Assembly: GCA_024641655.1 (NCBI GenBank)
Contig: JAHECR010000010.1
Span: 1 to 64,000 of the forward strand
Length of the DNA stretch: 64,000 bases
Direction: 5' to 3'
Source of the DNA: Acidimicrobiaceae bacterium
GTDB lineage: Bacteria; Actinomycetota; Acidimicrobiia; Acidimicrobiales; UBA8592
Positions 43,776 through 52,326 of the stretch are shown one piece after another. Position 1 is the first letter of the stretch. Each line of letters starts with the position of its first letter. The notes beneath the pieces were generated by a model. That model was given only the letters and a program-made list of their open reading frames with translations, had not been told where the DNA came from and searched no databases. A program made the position numbers and the translations under genes.

Positions 43776-44531
43776 ATGGACCTTCGGCTCGCAGGCAGGA
43801 CCGCAATCGTCACCGGGGGCAGCCGCGGCATCGGCAAGGCCATCGCGCTCGTGCTCGCGAACGAGGGTGTGCGAGTAGGTATCACCGCCCGTGACGAGCC
43901 GCGGTTGGGGGCGGCAGCGGCCGAGCTGACTGCGGTCAGCGGTGGCACCGTCGTGAGCCACGTCGCTGACACGCGCGACGACGCTGCGGTCTCGGCGATG
44001 ATCGAGGCCCTGGCGCTGGAGCTCGGTGGCGTGGACATCCTCGTCAACGCAGCAGCGATGCCCGGCGGTGTGGTCGCACCGCCGAAGCTGGCCGACGTGA
44101 CCGCCTCGGCGTTGTGGACCGAGGTGGACACGAAGGTGATGGGATATCTGCGCTGTGCGCGTGAGGTCGTGCCCTACATGGCGGCATCGGGATGGGGCCG
44201 CATCATCAACGTCAGTGGCCTCGCAGCGCGTCAGACCGGGTCGATCCTCGGCTCGATCCGCAATGTCTCGGTGGCCGCGATGACCAAGAACCTCGCCGAC
44301 GAGCTCGGACCGCTGGGTATCAACGTCACCGTCGTGCACCCGGGAGCGACGCGCACCGAGCGCACGACCGACGAAATGGCGGCCCGCGTGACGAACAACG
44401 TCATCGGTCGCGTGGTCGAAGCCGAGGAGGTCGCCCACGTGGTCGCCTTCCTGGCGTCACCCCTCAGCGCAGCCATCACCGGCGATGCCATCGCCTGCGG
44501 TGGCGGGGAGCGTGGCGCGATCCACTACTAA
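43776..44531 (+). CDS. SDR-family protein with altered catalytic residues
   Basis: The 251-residue protein keeps the cofactor motif TGGSRGIG (near residue 13) and NAAA (near 90). The usual Tyr-x-x-x-Lys is replaced by Gly and Asn in the segment GSIRNVSVAAMTKNLADELG, where the classical pattern would have Y and K before the second TK. The catalytic Ser is present (VSGLAA). It may bind NAD(P) without dehydrogenase activity or use another mechanism. The ATG at 43776 was chosen by family length. It follows the amine oxidase gene. Confidence 0.82.
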   Translation: MDLRLAGRTAIVTGGSRGIGKAIALVLANEGVRVGITARDEPRLGAAAAELTAVSGGTVVSHVADTRDDAAVSAMIEALALELGGVDILVNAAAMPGGVVAPPKLADVTASALWTEVDTKVMGYLRCAREVVPYMAASGWGRIINVSGLAARQTGSILGSIRNVSVAAMTKNLADELGPLGINVTVVHPGATRTERTTDEMAARVTNNVIGRVVEAEEVAHVVAFLASPLSAAITGDAIACGGGERGAIHY

Positions 44532-44546
44532 GGCACCGACCGGCGT

Positions 44547-45329
44547 TCAGCCGACGTCGAGCAGGACCGTGCCGTCGATCGAGCCCTGGGCCGATCCCTT
44601 CAGATAGGTCGCTCGGATCGTGAGCTCGTACGAACCGGTGCCGGCGGCCGAGGGATCGACGTAGAAGCGGACCACGTCGGTCTCGCCGTCCTCCAGCACC
44701 GCATCGCCCGAGAGGCTCGTGTAGGTCGTCTGGGGGTACTCGATCGACAGGCCGGCAGCGTCGGTGACCTGTACCCGGAAGTCCGACAGCGAAGGCGCCG
44801 TGCCCGAATAGGCCACGTCGACCCAACCACCCTCGATGGAGACCTTGGACTCGTCGCTGACCTGCACCACGTCGTCGCCTCGGTAGGTCGCGACGTTGAG
44901 CTTCAGGTCGAACGACTCGCGGATAGCGCCGTCGTTGTAGGTGGCGGTGACCTTGAGCTCGTACTTCTTGGACGCGTCGTAGGGCACCGAGATCTGGATG
45001 GCCGTGTAGTCGGTCTCGCCTTCTTCGATGCGGTAGCCGTTGTAGGGCCCGCTGTGATCGCCGGTGTTGCTCGGGTAGCCGATGCCGATGCCATCTTTCG
45101 GGGCCACCGTCACGTGCAGGTCGTCGACGGCGCCGCCCTTGGCGGTCCAGTCGAGCAGGATCCACGCGGTGTCTCCAGCGGTGACCGCTGCGGTGCCATT
45201 GCTGCGGAGCTTCAGCTCGCCCTTGTCGGCAGCGGCGGCCGGAGAGGCGAGCGCGAGCAAGGCGCCCACGAGCGCGATCAGCGCGACGATCGCGCGGGGG
45301 ACGGAACGGGGGACAGAGGCTGGTTGCAT
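44547..45329 (-). CDS. Secreted two-domain hypothetical protein
   Basis: The 260-residue product has a clear signal peptide (cleavage after ASPAAAA, near residue 34). The mature part contains two related beta-rich domains (about 40-145 and 145-258) with parallel phrases: DLHVTVAPKDGIGIGYP and EEGETDYTAIQISVP, against DFRVQVTDAAGLSIEYP and EDGETDVVRFYVDP. They look like tandem Ig-like folds, probably made by duplication. The role is unknown; binding at the cell surface is possible. Confidence 0.72.
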   Translation of the reverse strand: MQPASVPRSVPRAIVALIALVGALLALASPAAAADKGELKLRSNGTAAVTAGDTAWILLDWTAKGGAVDDLHVTVAPKDGIGIGYPSNTGDHSGPYNGYRIEEGETDYTAIQISVPYDASKKYELKVTATYNDGAIRESFDLKLNVATYRGDDVVQVSDESKVSIEGGWVDVAYSGTAPSLSDFRVQVTDAAGLSIEYPQTTYTSLSGDAVLEDGETDVVRFYVDPSAAGTGSYELTIRATYLKGSAQGSIDGTVLLDVG

Positions 45330-45467
45330 GGGGCCCCATCGGCGCGCACGTGAGGAGCTTGAAGGGCGATTCGTTCGTTGACCCGCAACGGTGCGTATGG
45401 CCGGGGTGGGACCGTATCGGCCTGAGCGACGGTGCCCAGACCGCGTGATCGTCGCGAGGACGACGGC

Positions 45468-45812
45468 CTACTCGATCGGGGATCCGGAGACGCCCTCGGC
45501 ATTGCCGGGGCACTCCGTCACGTAGGTCTGCTCCACCAGCGTACGCAGCTCCGACGAGTCCTCGAGTTCGCCGACGAACTCGTCGTAGCCATCACGGGTC
45601 AGGCCGGTGTCCACCAGGCGCTGATCGAGCCTGGTCTGCAGCGTGTCGAGGTCCGCGTACGCGAACCGCTGGGCATGGCACTGCCACGATCCTTCGAAGG
45701 CGGCATAGGAGCGTTGCGTGTCGTCGATCCCGGCCGGCGAACACGCAGCGAAGCTGACCATGGTGAACGTGAGCGGGAACGCGAGGAACAGGGAGAGCGC
45801 GCGTCGGGACAT
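45468..45812 (-). CDS. Small lipoprotein
   Basis: The 114-residue product starts at the ATG at 45812 with a signal peptide ending in the lipobox SFAAC (Cys near residue 24). The mature domain of about 90 residues has two further cysteines (SWQCHAQ and TECPGN) that could form a disulfide. No family is recognised. It is followed on the same strand by the two-domain secreted protein, 138 bp away. Confidence 0.65.
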   Translation of the reverse strand: MSRRALSLFLAFPLTFTMVSFAACSPAGIDDTQRSYAAFEGSWQCHAQRFAYADLDTLQTRLDQRLVDTGLTRDGYDEFVGELEDSSELRTLVEQTYVTECPGNAEGVSGSPIE

Positions 45813-45892
45813 GCGAAGCCATCGGCGCACCCGCGATCGATGTGAGTGTTCCTTGCAGCGGGAGGTCGCGACTCCCGAAGGGCAGCTGCAGG

Positions 45893-46288
45893 TCACGCCT
45901 CCCGAAGGCGCGCGATCCACACGTCGGCCAGGCGGTCACGTTCGGTCTGCCAGCAGGCCTCCGGGTCGTCGAGCGCGCGGCCTCGCTCGGACGCGAGGCG
46001 GAACCAGCCGGCCCCGGGCCGACCCGTGTCGGCCCGCACCACCACTGCGGTGAGCAGGCCCCGCCCGGCTTCGTCCTCGGTCTCGGCGAGGGCCCGCAGG
46101 ACGGGAACCAGGTCGCCGGCCCATCCGAGCCGGGAGCGGATGGTCGCGTAGGTGACGGTGGTGTGCTCGGCGGCGTGCTCGGACAACAGGGCGCGCAGGA
46201 CCTCCATCGCCTCGTGGGCGCGCTCGCCGTCTCCGCGGCCGTCGCCCGGCTCGTCGCCGGCGGTGTGGAGGTCCGACACATCCCGCAC
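45893..46288 (-). CDS. Hypothetical protein with winged-helix-like domain
   Basis: The frame is open far upstream, but coding character begins near 46288. From the GTG at 46288 it gives 131 residues. The phrases TVTYATIRSRLGWAGDLVPVL and LLTAVVVRADTGRPGAGWF resemble a small domain seen in several bacterial proteins that combines a winged-helix-like N-terminus with a short alpha/beta unit. The function is unknown. A second GTG at 46279 is also possible. Confidence 0.6.
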   Translation of the reverse strand: MRDVSDLHTAGDEPGDGRGDGERAHEAMEVLRALLSEHAAEHTTVTYATIRSRLGWAGDLVPVLRALAETEDEAGRGLLTAVVVRADTGRPGAGWFRLASERGRALDDPEACWQTERDRLADVWIARLREA

Positions 46289-46420
46289 GGTAGCGATGCT
46301 TCGGTCGGTCCGAACAAACGGGAAGAGCCCGTCATTCGTGGGTCTTTCGGCCCTATGGTTCAGCTTGTACCTGTGGCTCAGATCATGGGTGGCTGTTGGG
46401 CGATGGCCAGAGGAGGAACG

Positions 46421-46915
46421 ATGCGGGCGCGATCGATTCGTTTGGGTGGCGTGGGTCTGGTGTTGGCGGGCACGTTCTTGGTGTCCATGGCCTCGTTGAG
46501 TCCAGCCGGCGCCGGGGGAGGAACGCATTCGACGCCGACCCCCACTGCGTCGGAGACCCCCATCTGCACGCCGACGCCGACACCGACGGAGACCCCGACC
46601 CCTACCGGTGAGGTCCTGCCGACGGAGACCCCCACGGCGACGCCGACCGCGACTCCCACCGAGACCGTGACGGAGACCCCGACGGGCGAGGTCACTCCGA
46701 CCGAGGAGGCGCTGACCCCCACGCCGACGCCAACCGGTGTCGTGGCCGCGGCGGGCGAAGTCGCCACCCCGACGGCGACCCCGCAGGTGCTCGGTGTTCA
46801 GGTCCAGAACGGCCAGTTGGCGCAAACCGGTGGCACGCAGCCTCTCCTGGGAATCGTCGGGCTCGCCCTTGTCGGGGCGGGCGCACTGCTGGTCGCGAGC
46901 CCCAAGCGTCGCTGA
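46421..46915 (+). CDS. LAXTG-type sortase-anchored wall protein
   Basis: The 164-residue product has a strong AGGAGG site and an N-terminal signal peptide (about residues 1-34), then a Thr/Pro-rich linker of about 80 residues (TPTPTPTET-type repeats), a short VLGVQVQNGQ segment, and the C-terminal sorting signal LAQTG followed by a hydrophobic helix and a basic tail (SPKRR). LAXTG is the signal of class E sortases in actinobacteria. It has almost no folded domain, so it may be a wall spacer or stalk. No sortase gene is in the window. Confidence 0.85.
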   Translation: MRARSIRLGGVGLVLAGTFLVSMASLSPAGAGGGTHSTPTPTASETPICTPTPTPTETPTPTGEVLPTETPTATPTATPTETVTETPTGEVTPTEEALTPTPTPTGVVAAAGEVATPTATPQVLGVQVQNGQLAQTGGTQPLLGIVGLALVGAGALLVASPKRR

Positions 46916-46949
46916 CGCCGTCTCGGCACTTCGTCGTCTTGGTCGCCGC

Positions 46950-48158
46950 TCAGTTGCGCAGCGTCTGACTCCAGGGCAGACCTTTGTCGGGTGCAGGTTC
47001 TCGTGGCAGACCGAGGACGCGTTCACCGATGATGTTTCGCTGGATGTCCGATGTGCCGCCGGCGATCGAACCCGAGGGGCTGCTCACGAACGCACGCTGC
47101 ACGGGGTACTCGCCGAGCTCCTGGGTCCGGCCCCCGTCGGAGATCCGCATCTCGTAGCTGCTGTAGCGCATGCCCTCCGCGCCCAGGAGATCCACGTTCA
47201 ACGTGGCGATCTTCTTCCCCAACTCGGCCGCGCCGAGCTTGCCGATGGAGCTCTCGGGACCGGCGTTGCCCTTCTTGCGAGCCTCCGTTGCCCGGATGCT
47301 GGTGAGACGACTCGTCTCGGCCTCGATCCAGAGCCGCAGCAGGCGGTCACGTAGCGCGAGTGCGGCAGGCGACGCCTTGTCCGTCCGATCGATCCAGAGC
47401 TGCACCGACGTACCGATCGCGCCCGATCCGCGCGACGGCGGTGCCATGAAGTTGTACCGCTCGTTGGCCAGGGTCGTCGTCGAGACCTTCCAGCCCTCGC
47501 CAACCTCTCCGAGACGTTCCGAGTCCGCGATGCGCGCGTCGTTGATGAACACCTCGTTGAACCCAGCGTCTCCGGTCATCTGTCGGAGCGGTTTCACCTC
47601 CACGCCGGGCTGGTGCATGTCGAGGACGAAGTACGTGAGCCCGGCGTGCTTGACCTGCTCGGGGTCGGTTCGGGCGAGGAGCAGGCCGAAGCGGGCGAGG
47701 TGGCCGCGCGTGGTCCACACCTTCTGGCCGTTGACGACCCACTCGTCGCCGTCGGGCTCTGCCCGGGTGGCCAGCGAGGCCAGGTCCGACCCGGCTCCGG
47801 GCTCGCTGAACAGCTGGCACCAGATCTCCTCGCAGGTGAAGATCGGGCGCAGGTAGCGGCGCCTTTGCTCAGCGCTGCCGTAATGCAGGATTGTCGCCGC
47901 GCCCTGCCCGTAGGCAGTGGTGTTGATCATGCGGCCGCTCGGCGCCCCTGCGGCGCGCAACCGGGCGTCGATGGTCGCCTGCGCCGTGGTCGGCAGCGAG
48001 AGGCCACCGCAGCCCGGAGGGAAATGCACCCAGGCCAGTCCTGCGTCGAACTGCGCCCCGAGGAAGACCTCCATCGGTGTGGTGGCCGGCGGGTGGGACG
48101 CAAGCAGCTCATCGGCGAGTTCTTCGAGGTCGTTCGTCGCGTTCTGCTGGTCGGTCAT
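46950..48158 (-). CDS. Acyl-CoA dehydrogenase
   Basis: The 402-residue FAD enzyme has the acyl-CoA dehydrogenase N-, middle- (CQLFSEPGAGSDLASLATRA, near residue 115) and C-terminal domains. It would make the alpha-beta double bond in acyl-CoA. The C-terminal AGGTSDIQRNIIGERVLGLP segment is standard. The base that abstracts the proton is not obvious from the alignment I can do. It stands alone, possibly linked functionally to the acyl-CoA/steroid-type operon at 16832. Confidence 0.9.
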   Translation of the reverse strand: MTDQQNATNDLEELADELLASHPPATTPMEVFLGAQFDAGLAWVHFPPGCGGLSLPTTAQATIDARLRAAGAPSGRMINTTAYGQGAATILHYGSAEQRRRYLRPIFTCEEIWCQLFSEPGAGSDLASLATRAEPDGDEWVVNGQKVWTTRGHLARFGLLLARTDPEQVKHAGLTYFVLDMHQPGVEVKPLRQMTGDAGFNEVFINDARIADSERLGEVGEGWKVSTTTLANERYNFMAPPSRGSGAIGTSVQLWIDRTDKASPAALALRDRLLRLWIEAETSRLTSIRATEARKKGNAGPESSIGKLGAAELGKKIATLNVDLLGAEGMRYSSYEMRISDGGRTQELGEYPVQRAFVSSPSGSIAGGTSDIQRNIIGERVLGLPREPAPDKGLPWSQTLRN

Positions 48159-48288
48159 CGGATCCCTCTGGTCAGTGGCCCTCGGCGTCGGCGATCGTAG
48201 CGGGCGCCACGAGGGCGCTGCCCCCTGAGCCGGCGCTGACGCGGTCGGGTTCCAAACGCTCGCGTCGGTTGGCTATCTTCGAGGAGTC

Positions 48289-48744
48289 ATGCGGATCTTC
48301 TTCGACGTCGACTACACGATCCTCGGTGCCGACTACAGCCTGCGCCCCGGCACTCGCGAGACTTTCGCGCGCCTCGTCGACGACGGCCACGAGATCCACG
48401 TCTGGTCCGGCGAGGGGCTCCGCCACGCAGTGCTCAAGAACCACGAGCTCGCGCACTTCGTCACTGGGGTGTACGAGAAGCCGATCCGCGACTATGTGGC
48501 CCGCCTCGACGTGCTGGGCGTCGATGTGATTCCCGACTTCGTGATCGACGACTACAGCGAGATCGTCACCATCTTCGGTGGTTACTACGTGACCGAGTAC
48601 TACCGTCACCGCGACGACGACACGGAGATGCACGCCATCTACGAGTGCATCTCGGAGTGGGTCGCGTCGGGCGCGTCGAGCCACCGCCGGTGGCGGCCGC
48701 GCCACGAGGACTTCGACGCGATGCTCGGCAAATCGGCCGACTGA
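48289..48744 (+). CDS. HAD-like hydrolase family protein
   Basis: The 151-residue protein has HAD motif I as FFDVDYTIL (DxDxT, near residue 5), a motif II Ser/Thr in HVWSGEG (near 44), and a DDYSEIV motif (near 86). A cap domain is absent or small. Phosphatase activity on a small substrate is plausible. A GAGGAG site lies just upstream of the ATG. It is divergent from the acyl-CoA dehydrogenase gene. Confidence 0.8.
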   Translation: MRIFFDVDYTILGADYSLRPGTRETFARLVDDGHEIHVWSGEGLRHAVLKNHELAHFVTGVYEKPIRDYVARLDVLGVDVIPDFVIDDYSEIVTIFGGYYVTEYYRHRDDDTEMHAIYECISEWVASGASSHRRWRPRHEDFDAMLGKSAD

Positions 48745-48792
48745 ACACCGGACGGGCTTGACTGTGGCCCACGGCTCGCCCACTGTGAGCGC

Positions 48793-49008
48793 ATGTGGGT
48801 GTGTTTCTGCCGAACGGTGAACAGCCACACCGTGCAGTCGGCGATCGATGCGGGGGCGCGCTCTGTGAAGCAGGTCAGTGAGGCCTGTGGAGCCGGGACC
48901 GACTGCGGTGGGTGCCGGCGCACGATTCAGGTGATGATCAAGACGACCAGGCACAACGGGACCGCGGCCTCGGGCCGCTCCGGGCCGTGGCGAAGGAGCC
49001 AACCATGA
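48793..49008 (+). CDS. bfd: Bacterioferritin-associated ferredoxin-like [2Fe-2S] protein
   Basis: The 71-residue protein has CFC near its start (residues 4-6) and CxxxxxxDCGGC near residues 32-41, the four-cysteine pattern of Bfd, which reduces iron in bacterioferritin. Its C-terminal 20 residues are basic and extra. The stop overlaps the next ATG (ATGA), so the two are coupled. No bacterioferritin gene is in the window. Confidence 0.8.
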   Translation: MWVCFCRTVNSHTVQSAIDAGARSVKQVSEACGAGTDCGGCRRTIQVMIKTTRHNGTAASGRSGPWRRSQP

Positions 49009-49343
49009 CGATCGAGCGTTCCGACGACGGTGAGCCGGTGCGCTATGTCGTGACCTTGATTCACCCTGTCGCGGATTTCGAGCAGTGGAGCGGTGGCGTG
49101 CGCGCCCTCGATCGGGTCCTGAGCTCCTACCTCCTATCGCGGGAGGTATATCAGTCCCTCGATGACCCCAACGAGGTCCTCGTCCACTGTGAGGTGAGCT
49201 CGGCCGAGGCGGCGATGGCCTTGCTCGCCGCTGACATCCGCGGCGAGCTCGAACAAGCGGGCCTCGACTTCTACCCGCCCGCGTTCGCCGGACGCGAGGT
49301 CCTCGAGCTCCGTATCGGTCCGGCGCCGGCGGCAGGCGAGTGA
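49005..49343 (+). CDS. Small hypothetical protein, possible ferredoxin-like fold
   Basis: The 112-residue product starts at the ATG at 49005 after a GAAGGAG site and overlaps bfd. Strand-helix alternation (RYVVTLIHPVADFEQWSGGV, VLVHCEVSSAEAAMALLAAD) resembles a ferredoxin-like/ABM fold. Coupling to bfd suggests a role in iron or redox metabolism. No catalytic residues are evident. Confidence 0.65.
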   Translation: MTIERSDDGEPVRYVVTLIHPVADFEQWSGGVRALDRVLSSYLLSREVYQSLDDPNEVLVHCEVSSAEAAMALLAADIRGELEQAGLDFYPPAFAGREVLELRIGPAPAAGE

Positions 49344-49596
49344 CCCGTCGACGCGCCGGCACGACCCGGTAGGGGTCGGCCGAAGCCGGGTCGGAGGAGT
49401 CGGCCGCAGGACCGAGCCGTCGGCGGTCCTGGCCCGCCCCAGTGGCCGTGTTCCCCCTCAATTCGAGGCGGCCTCGACCGAAGGACCGAGGTCGACCCCT
49501 CGACGGGACATCGGGAGACGACCTTCGCCCCAGGAGCTCCGTCGTGCCGCTGTCCTCGAATCGCCACTGCCCAGCCAACCCGTTGCGGACGCCGCG

Positions 49597-51165
49597 ATGA
49601 ACGCCCGGCACACCTTCTTCGGGTTCTCCATGGTGGCTCCCGCCGTGGTCGCCGCCGCCGGGATCGTCTGGACTCCTGCGTTGCTCGCGCTCGTGGTCGT
49701 CCTCCCGATCGTCGTCGTCGGCCTGTATGACGCGTTCCAACCCAGTCACGCGATCCTGCGCGCCTATCCGGTGCTCGGGCATGGTCGGTACCTTGCCGAG
49801 CGGATCCGCCCCGAGATCCAGCAGTACTTCGTCGAGTCGAACACCAACGGTGCGCCATTCAGCCGGGCGACGCGAGAGACGGTGTACCAGCGGGCAAAAG
49901 GCGAGCGCGACAAGCTTCCCTTCGGCACCCAGCTCGACGTCTACGAGCCGGGCTACGAGTACCTCGCGCACTCGATGTATCCCAAGCCGGCCCCGGTCAA
50001 TGCCGACCGGGTCGTCATCGGCGGGCCCTCCTGTACCCAGCCGTACAGCGCTTCTTTGCTGAACGTGTCGGCGATGAGCTTCGGCTCGCTCAGTGGTCAG
50101 GCCGTCCGAGCGCTCTCGAAGGGGGCGGCTGCAGGTGGCTTCGCGATGAACACGGGCGAAGGCGGGGTCAGCCCCCACCATCTCTCGGGTGGCGCGGATC
50201 TCATCTGGCAGATCGGAACCGGCTATTTCGGGTGCCGGACGGCAACGGGGGAGTTCGACCCCGACATGTTCGCGAGCCAGGCGGCGCACCCCTCGATCAA
50301 AGCGATCGAGATCAAACTCTCCCAAGGCGCGAAGCCCGGCCATGGGGGAATCCTGCCGGGGGCGAAGGTCACCCCGGAGGTCGCAGCGATCCGCAGGGTG
50401 CCTGTCGGTGAGACGGTGATATCACCTGCTTCGCACCGCACGTTCGACTCGGCGGAAGGGCTGATGTGGTTCGTCGCCAAACTGCGCGAGTTGTCCGGCG
50501 GGAAGCCGATCGGGTTCAAGCTCTGTGTCGGTCGCCCCAGTGACGTGGCGGCCCTCGCCGAGGCAATGGAGCGAACCGGTGTCCGCCCGGACTTCATCAC
50601 CGTCGACGGAGCCGAGGGCGGCACCGGTGCCGCTCCACCGGAGCTGTCGGACTCGGTCGGTATGCCGATGCGTGAGGGCCTGACCCTCGTCCACGACACC
50701 CTCCTCGCCTGGGGGATGCGCGACGACGTACGCGTCATCGCCGCGGGCAAGATTGCCACCGGCTTCGACATGGTTCGAGCGCTGTCGCTCGGTGCGGACC
50801 TGTGCAACTCGGCCCGGGCGATGATGCTCGCGCTCGGCTGTATCCAGGCGCGCCGCTGTCACACGAACGAGTGCCCCGTCGGGGTGGCCACGCAGGATCC
50901 GGCCAGGTCGGTCGCGCTGGTGGTCGACGACAAGGCGCGCCGGGTGCAGCAGTTCCACCACGAGACGATCGTCAACTTCCTCGAGCTCGTCGGCGCCGCA
51001 GGCTGTGGGCATCCGAGCGAGCTCGATCGCGGTCACGTGCATCGTCGCCTCGATCGTCTCCGCGTCGCCAGCTACGCCGAGATCTACCCCGGCACGCCCG
51101 TCGACTTCCCTCCCGGCCCCGCCGGCCGCGACCACGCGCCGCTCACACCGTCCTCGCTCAACTGA
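49597..51165 (+). CDS. FMN-binding glutamate-synthase-domain protein (GltB2-like)
   Basis: The 522-residue protein has one or two N-terminal transmembrane helices (about residues 8-48) followed by a glutamate synthase alpha-subunit-type TIM barrel that binds FMN (MSFGSLSGQAVRALSKGA, near 163; DGAEGGTGAAPPELSD, near 345). Cysteines in GCIQARRCHTNECPVG (near 415) match the cluster-binding site of the family. The amidotransferase domain is absent, so it is not a full glutamate synthase. The physiological reaction is unknown. Confidence 0.88.
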   Translation: MNARHTFFGFSMVAPAVVAAAGIVWTPALLALVVVLPIVVVGLYDAFQPSHAILRAYPVLGHGRYLAERIRPEIQQYFVESNTNGAPFSRATRETVYQRAKGERDKLPFGTQLDVYEPGYEYLAHSMYPKPAPVNADRVVIGGPSCTQPYSASLLNVSAMSFGSLSGQAVRALSKGAAAGGFAMNTGEGGVSPHHLSGGADLIWQIGTGYFGCRTATGEFDPDMFASQAAHPSIKAIEIKLSQGAKPGHGGILPGAKVTPEVAAIRRVPVGETVISPASHRTFDSAEGLMWFVAKLRELSGGKPIGFKLCVGRPSDVAALAEAMERTGVRPDFITVDGAEGGTGAAPPELSDSVGMPMREGLTLVHDTLLAWGMRDDVRVIAAGKIATGFDMVRALSLGADLCNSARAMMLALGCIQARRCHTNECPVGVATQDPARSVALVVDDKARRVQQFHHETIVNFLELVGAAGCGHPSELDRGHVHRRLDRLRVASYAEIYPGTPVDFPPGPAGRDHAPLTPSSLN

Positions 51166-51243
51166 CCTAGACCGATGGCGGCCCCATCGGGGTTGGTCGG
51201 CTGCGCACTGGCTGTCCCTGGTGGCGAGGTAGCGTCGGGGGCG

Positions 51244-51699
51244 ATGGAACCGACGAGCCGTGCCCCCATCGTCCACCGCGCGTCGTTCTCGGAGCTGATG
51301 GCGGGCCAGCTGCACGCCATCTTGAAGCTCCGATCGGATGTCTTCGTGGTCGAACAGGCCTGTGCCTATGCCGACATCGACGGCCGTGACGAGGAACCGG
51401 CGACGGTGCACCACTGGATCGAACGCGAGGGTCGGATCGTCTCCTATGGCCGCACCTTGGCGGAGCGCGACGGCGTCACCAGGATCGGGCGGGTGGTAAC
51501 TGCGGCCGACGCTCGTGGCACCGGGTTGGCGGGGGCACTGGTCACCATGTTGGCGGACGGCATCGAGGGCGTGGCCGTCCTGAACGCGCAGGCCCATCTG
51601 CGCGACTGGTATGCCCGGTTCGGGTTCGAGGTCGATGGACCCGAGTTCGTCGAAGACGGCATTGCCCATCTACCGATGCGGCGCGCTGCTCGGTCATGA
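51244..51699 (+). CDS. GNAT-family acetyltransferase (ElaA-like)
   Basis: The 151-residue protein has the ElaA pattern: LKLRSDVFVVEQACAYADID (near residue 28), then an acetyl-CoA-binding region RIGRVVTAADARGTGLAGAL (near 80-100). It would acetylate an amine. The start at 51244 gives the expected length; the frame is open from 51175. Its last codons overlap by 6 bp the 3' end of the convergent nitroreductase-family gene. Confidence 0.85.
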   Translation: MEPTSRAPIVHRASFSELMAGQLHAILKLRSDVFVVEQACAYADIDGRDEEPATVHHWIEREGRIVSYGRTLAERDGVTRIGRVVTAADARGTGLAGALVTMLADGIEGVAVLNAQAHLRDWYARFGFEVDGPEFVEDGIAHLPMRRAARS

Positions 51700-52179
51700 C
51701 GCCGAGGTGTCGATCGCGAACACCGGGAAGCCAGGGGCGGCCTCGAGCAGCTCGGTGTCGGTGCTCGTCGCGTCGATTCCATCGAAGAACTTCCCGACCT
51801 CCATCGCCCAGGCGTTCAGGTAGGCCCTGATGACCGGTGCCTTGTCTGCGTCGAGGACTTCGACCGCCGAGAAGTCGCTGTAGTGGCGGCCCATCTGGAG
51901 CCGCCCGCCGCCCGCGACGCGCAGGTTGCGCACCCAATGGGTGTTCCCGCGCGGTGCGACGAGATAGGTCGTGCCGTCGATGGTAAGGGGGTTGACCGGC
52001 ACCGTTTGCCAGTCGCCGGAAACTCGGCCGCGCACGTGGAGGAGGCGGCCGCCGCGAACGCCGGCGCCGAGTCCGATGAGCGCCTTCATGATCGGGTTGA
52101 CGATGTGTCGGGTTGCGAGGTCCGGCTCGAGGTAGCGCTCGACGACCGGGCGTGTGGGGTTTTCTGTTGCTGTGTCCAT
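51694..52179 (-). CDS. Deazaflavin-dependent nitroreductase-family protein (Ddn-like)
   Basis: The 161-residue protein fits the F420-dependent Ddn family: a split-barrel with VRGRVSGDWQTVPVNPL (near residue 55), TYLVAPRGNTHWVRNLR (near 78) and a C-terminal FPVFAI. The probable cofactor is F420H2. The ATG at 52179 follows an AAGGA site. It is divergent from a TetR gene with two matching palindromes in between, so it is likely that regulator's target. Confidence 0.87.
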   Translation of the reverse strand: MDTATENPTRPVVERYLEPDLATRHIVNPIMKALIGLGAGVRGGRLLHVRGRVSGDWQTVPVNPLTIDGTTYLVAPRGNTHWVRNLRVAGGGRLQMGRHYSDFSAVEVLDADKAPVIRAYLNAWAMEVGKFFDGIDATSTDTELLEAAPGFPVFAIDTSAS

Positions 52180-52231
52180 GGCTGGGTTCCTTCTCTGCAG
52201 ACGAGAGCCCCCAGGCGAGAGCTCCAGAAGC

Positions 52232-52246
52232 GAGAGCACCGCTCTC
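52232..52246. promoter_or_regulatory. TetR operator candidate 1
   Basis: Perfect palindrome GAGAGC-ACC-GCTCTC, on the ddn side of the divergent gap. It matches the second site 51 bp away at AGAGC...GCTCT. Confidence 0.75.
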
Positions 52247-52249
52247 ATA

Positions 52250-52255
52250 TTGACA
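52250..52255 (+). promoter_or_regulatory. Possible -35 box of the TetR gene
   Basis: TTGACA sits between the two operators. No good -10 is seen at normal spacing; GGTAAA near 52274 is a weak candidate. Confidence 0.35.
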
Positions 52256-52282
52256 GTCAACCGCAGCAGCACGGGTAAATCA

Positions 52283-52295
52283 AGAGCATTGCTCT
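52283..52295. promoter_or_regulatory. TetR operator candidate 2
   Basis: Palindrome AGAGC-ATT-GCTCT, 31 bp before the TetR start codon. It shares the half-site of operator 1, so one regulator could bind both and control the two divergent promoters. Confidence 0.75.
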
Positions 52296-52326
52296 CGTTT
52301 TCTCCTCAGCGCGGCAGACTGGAGCG

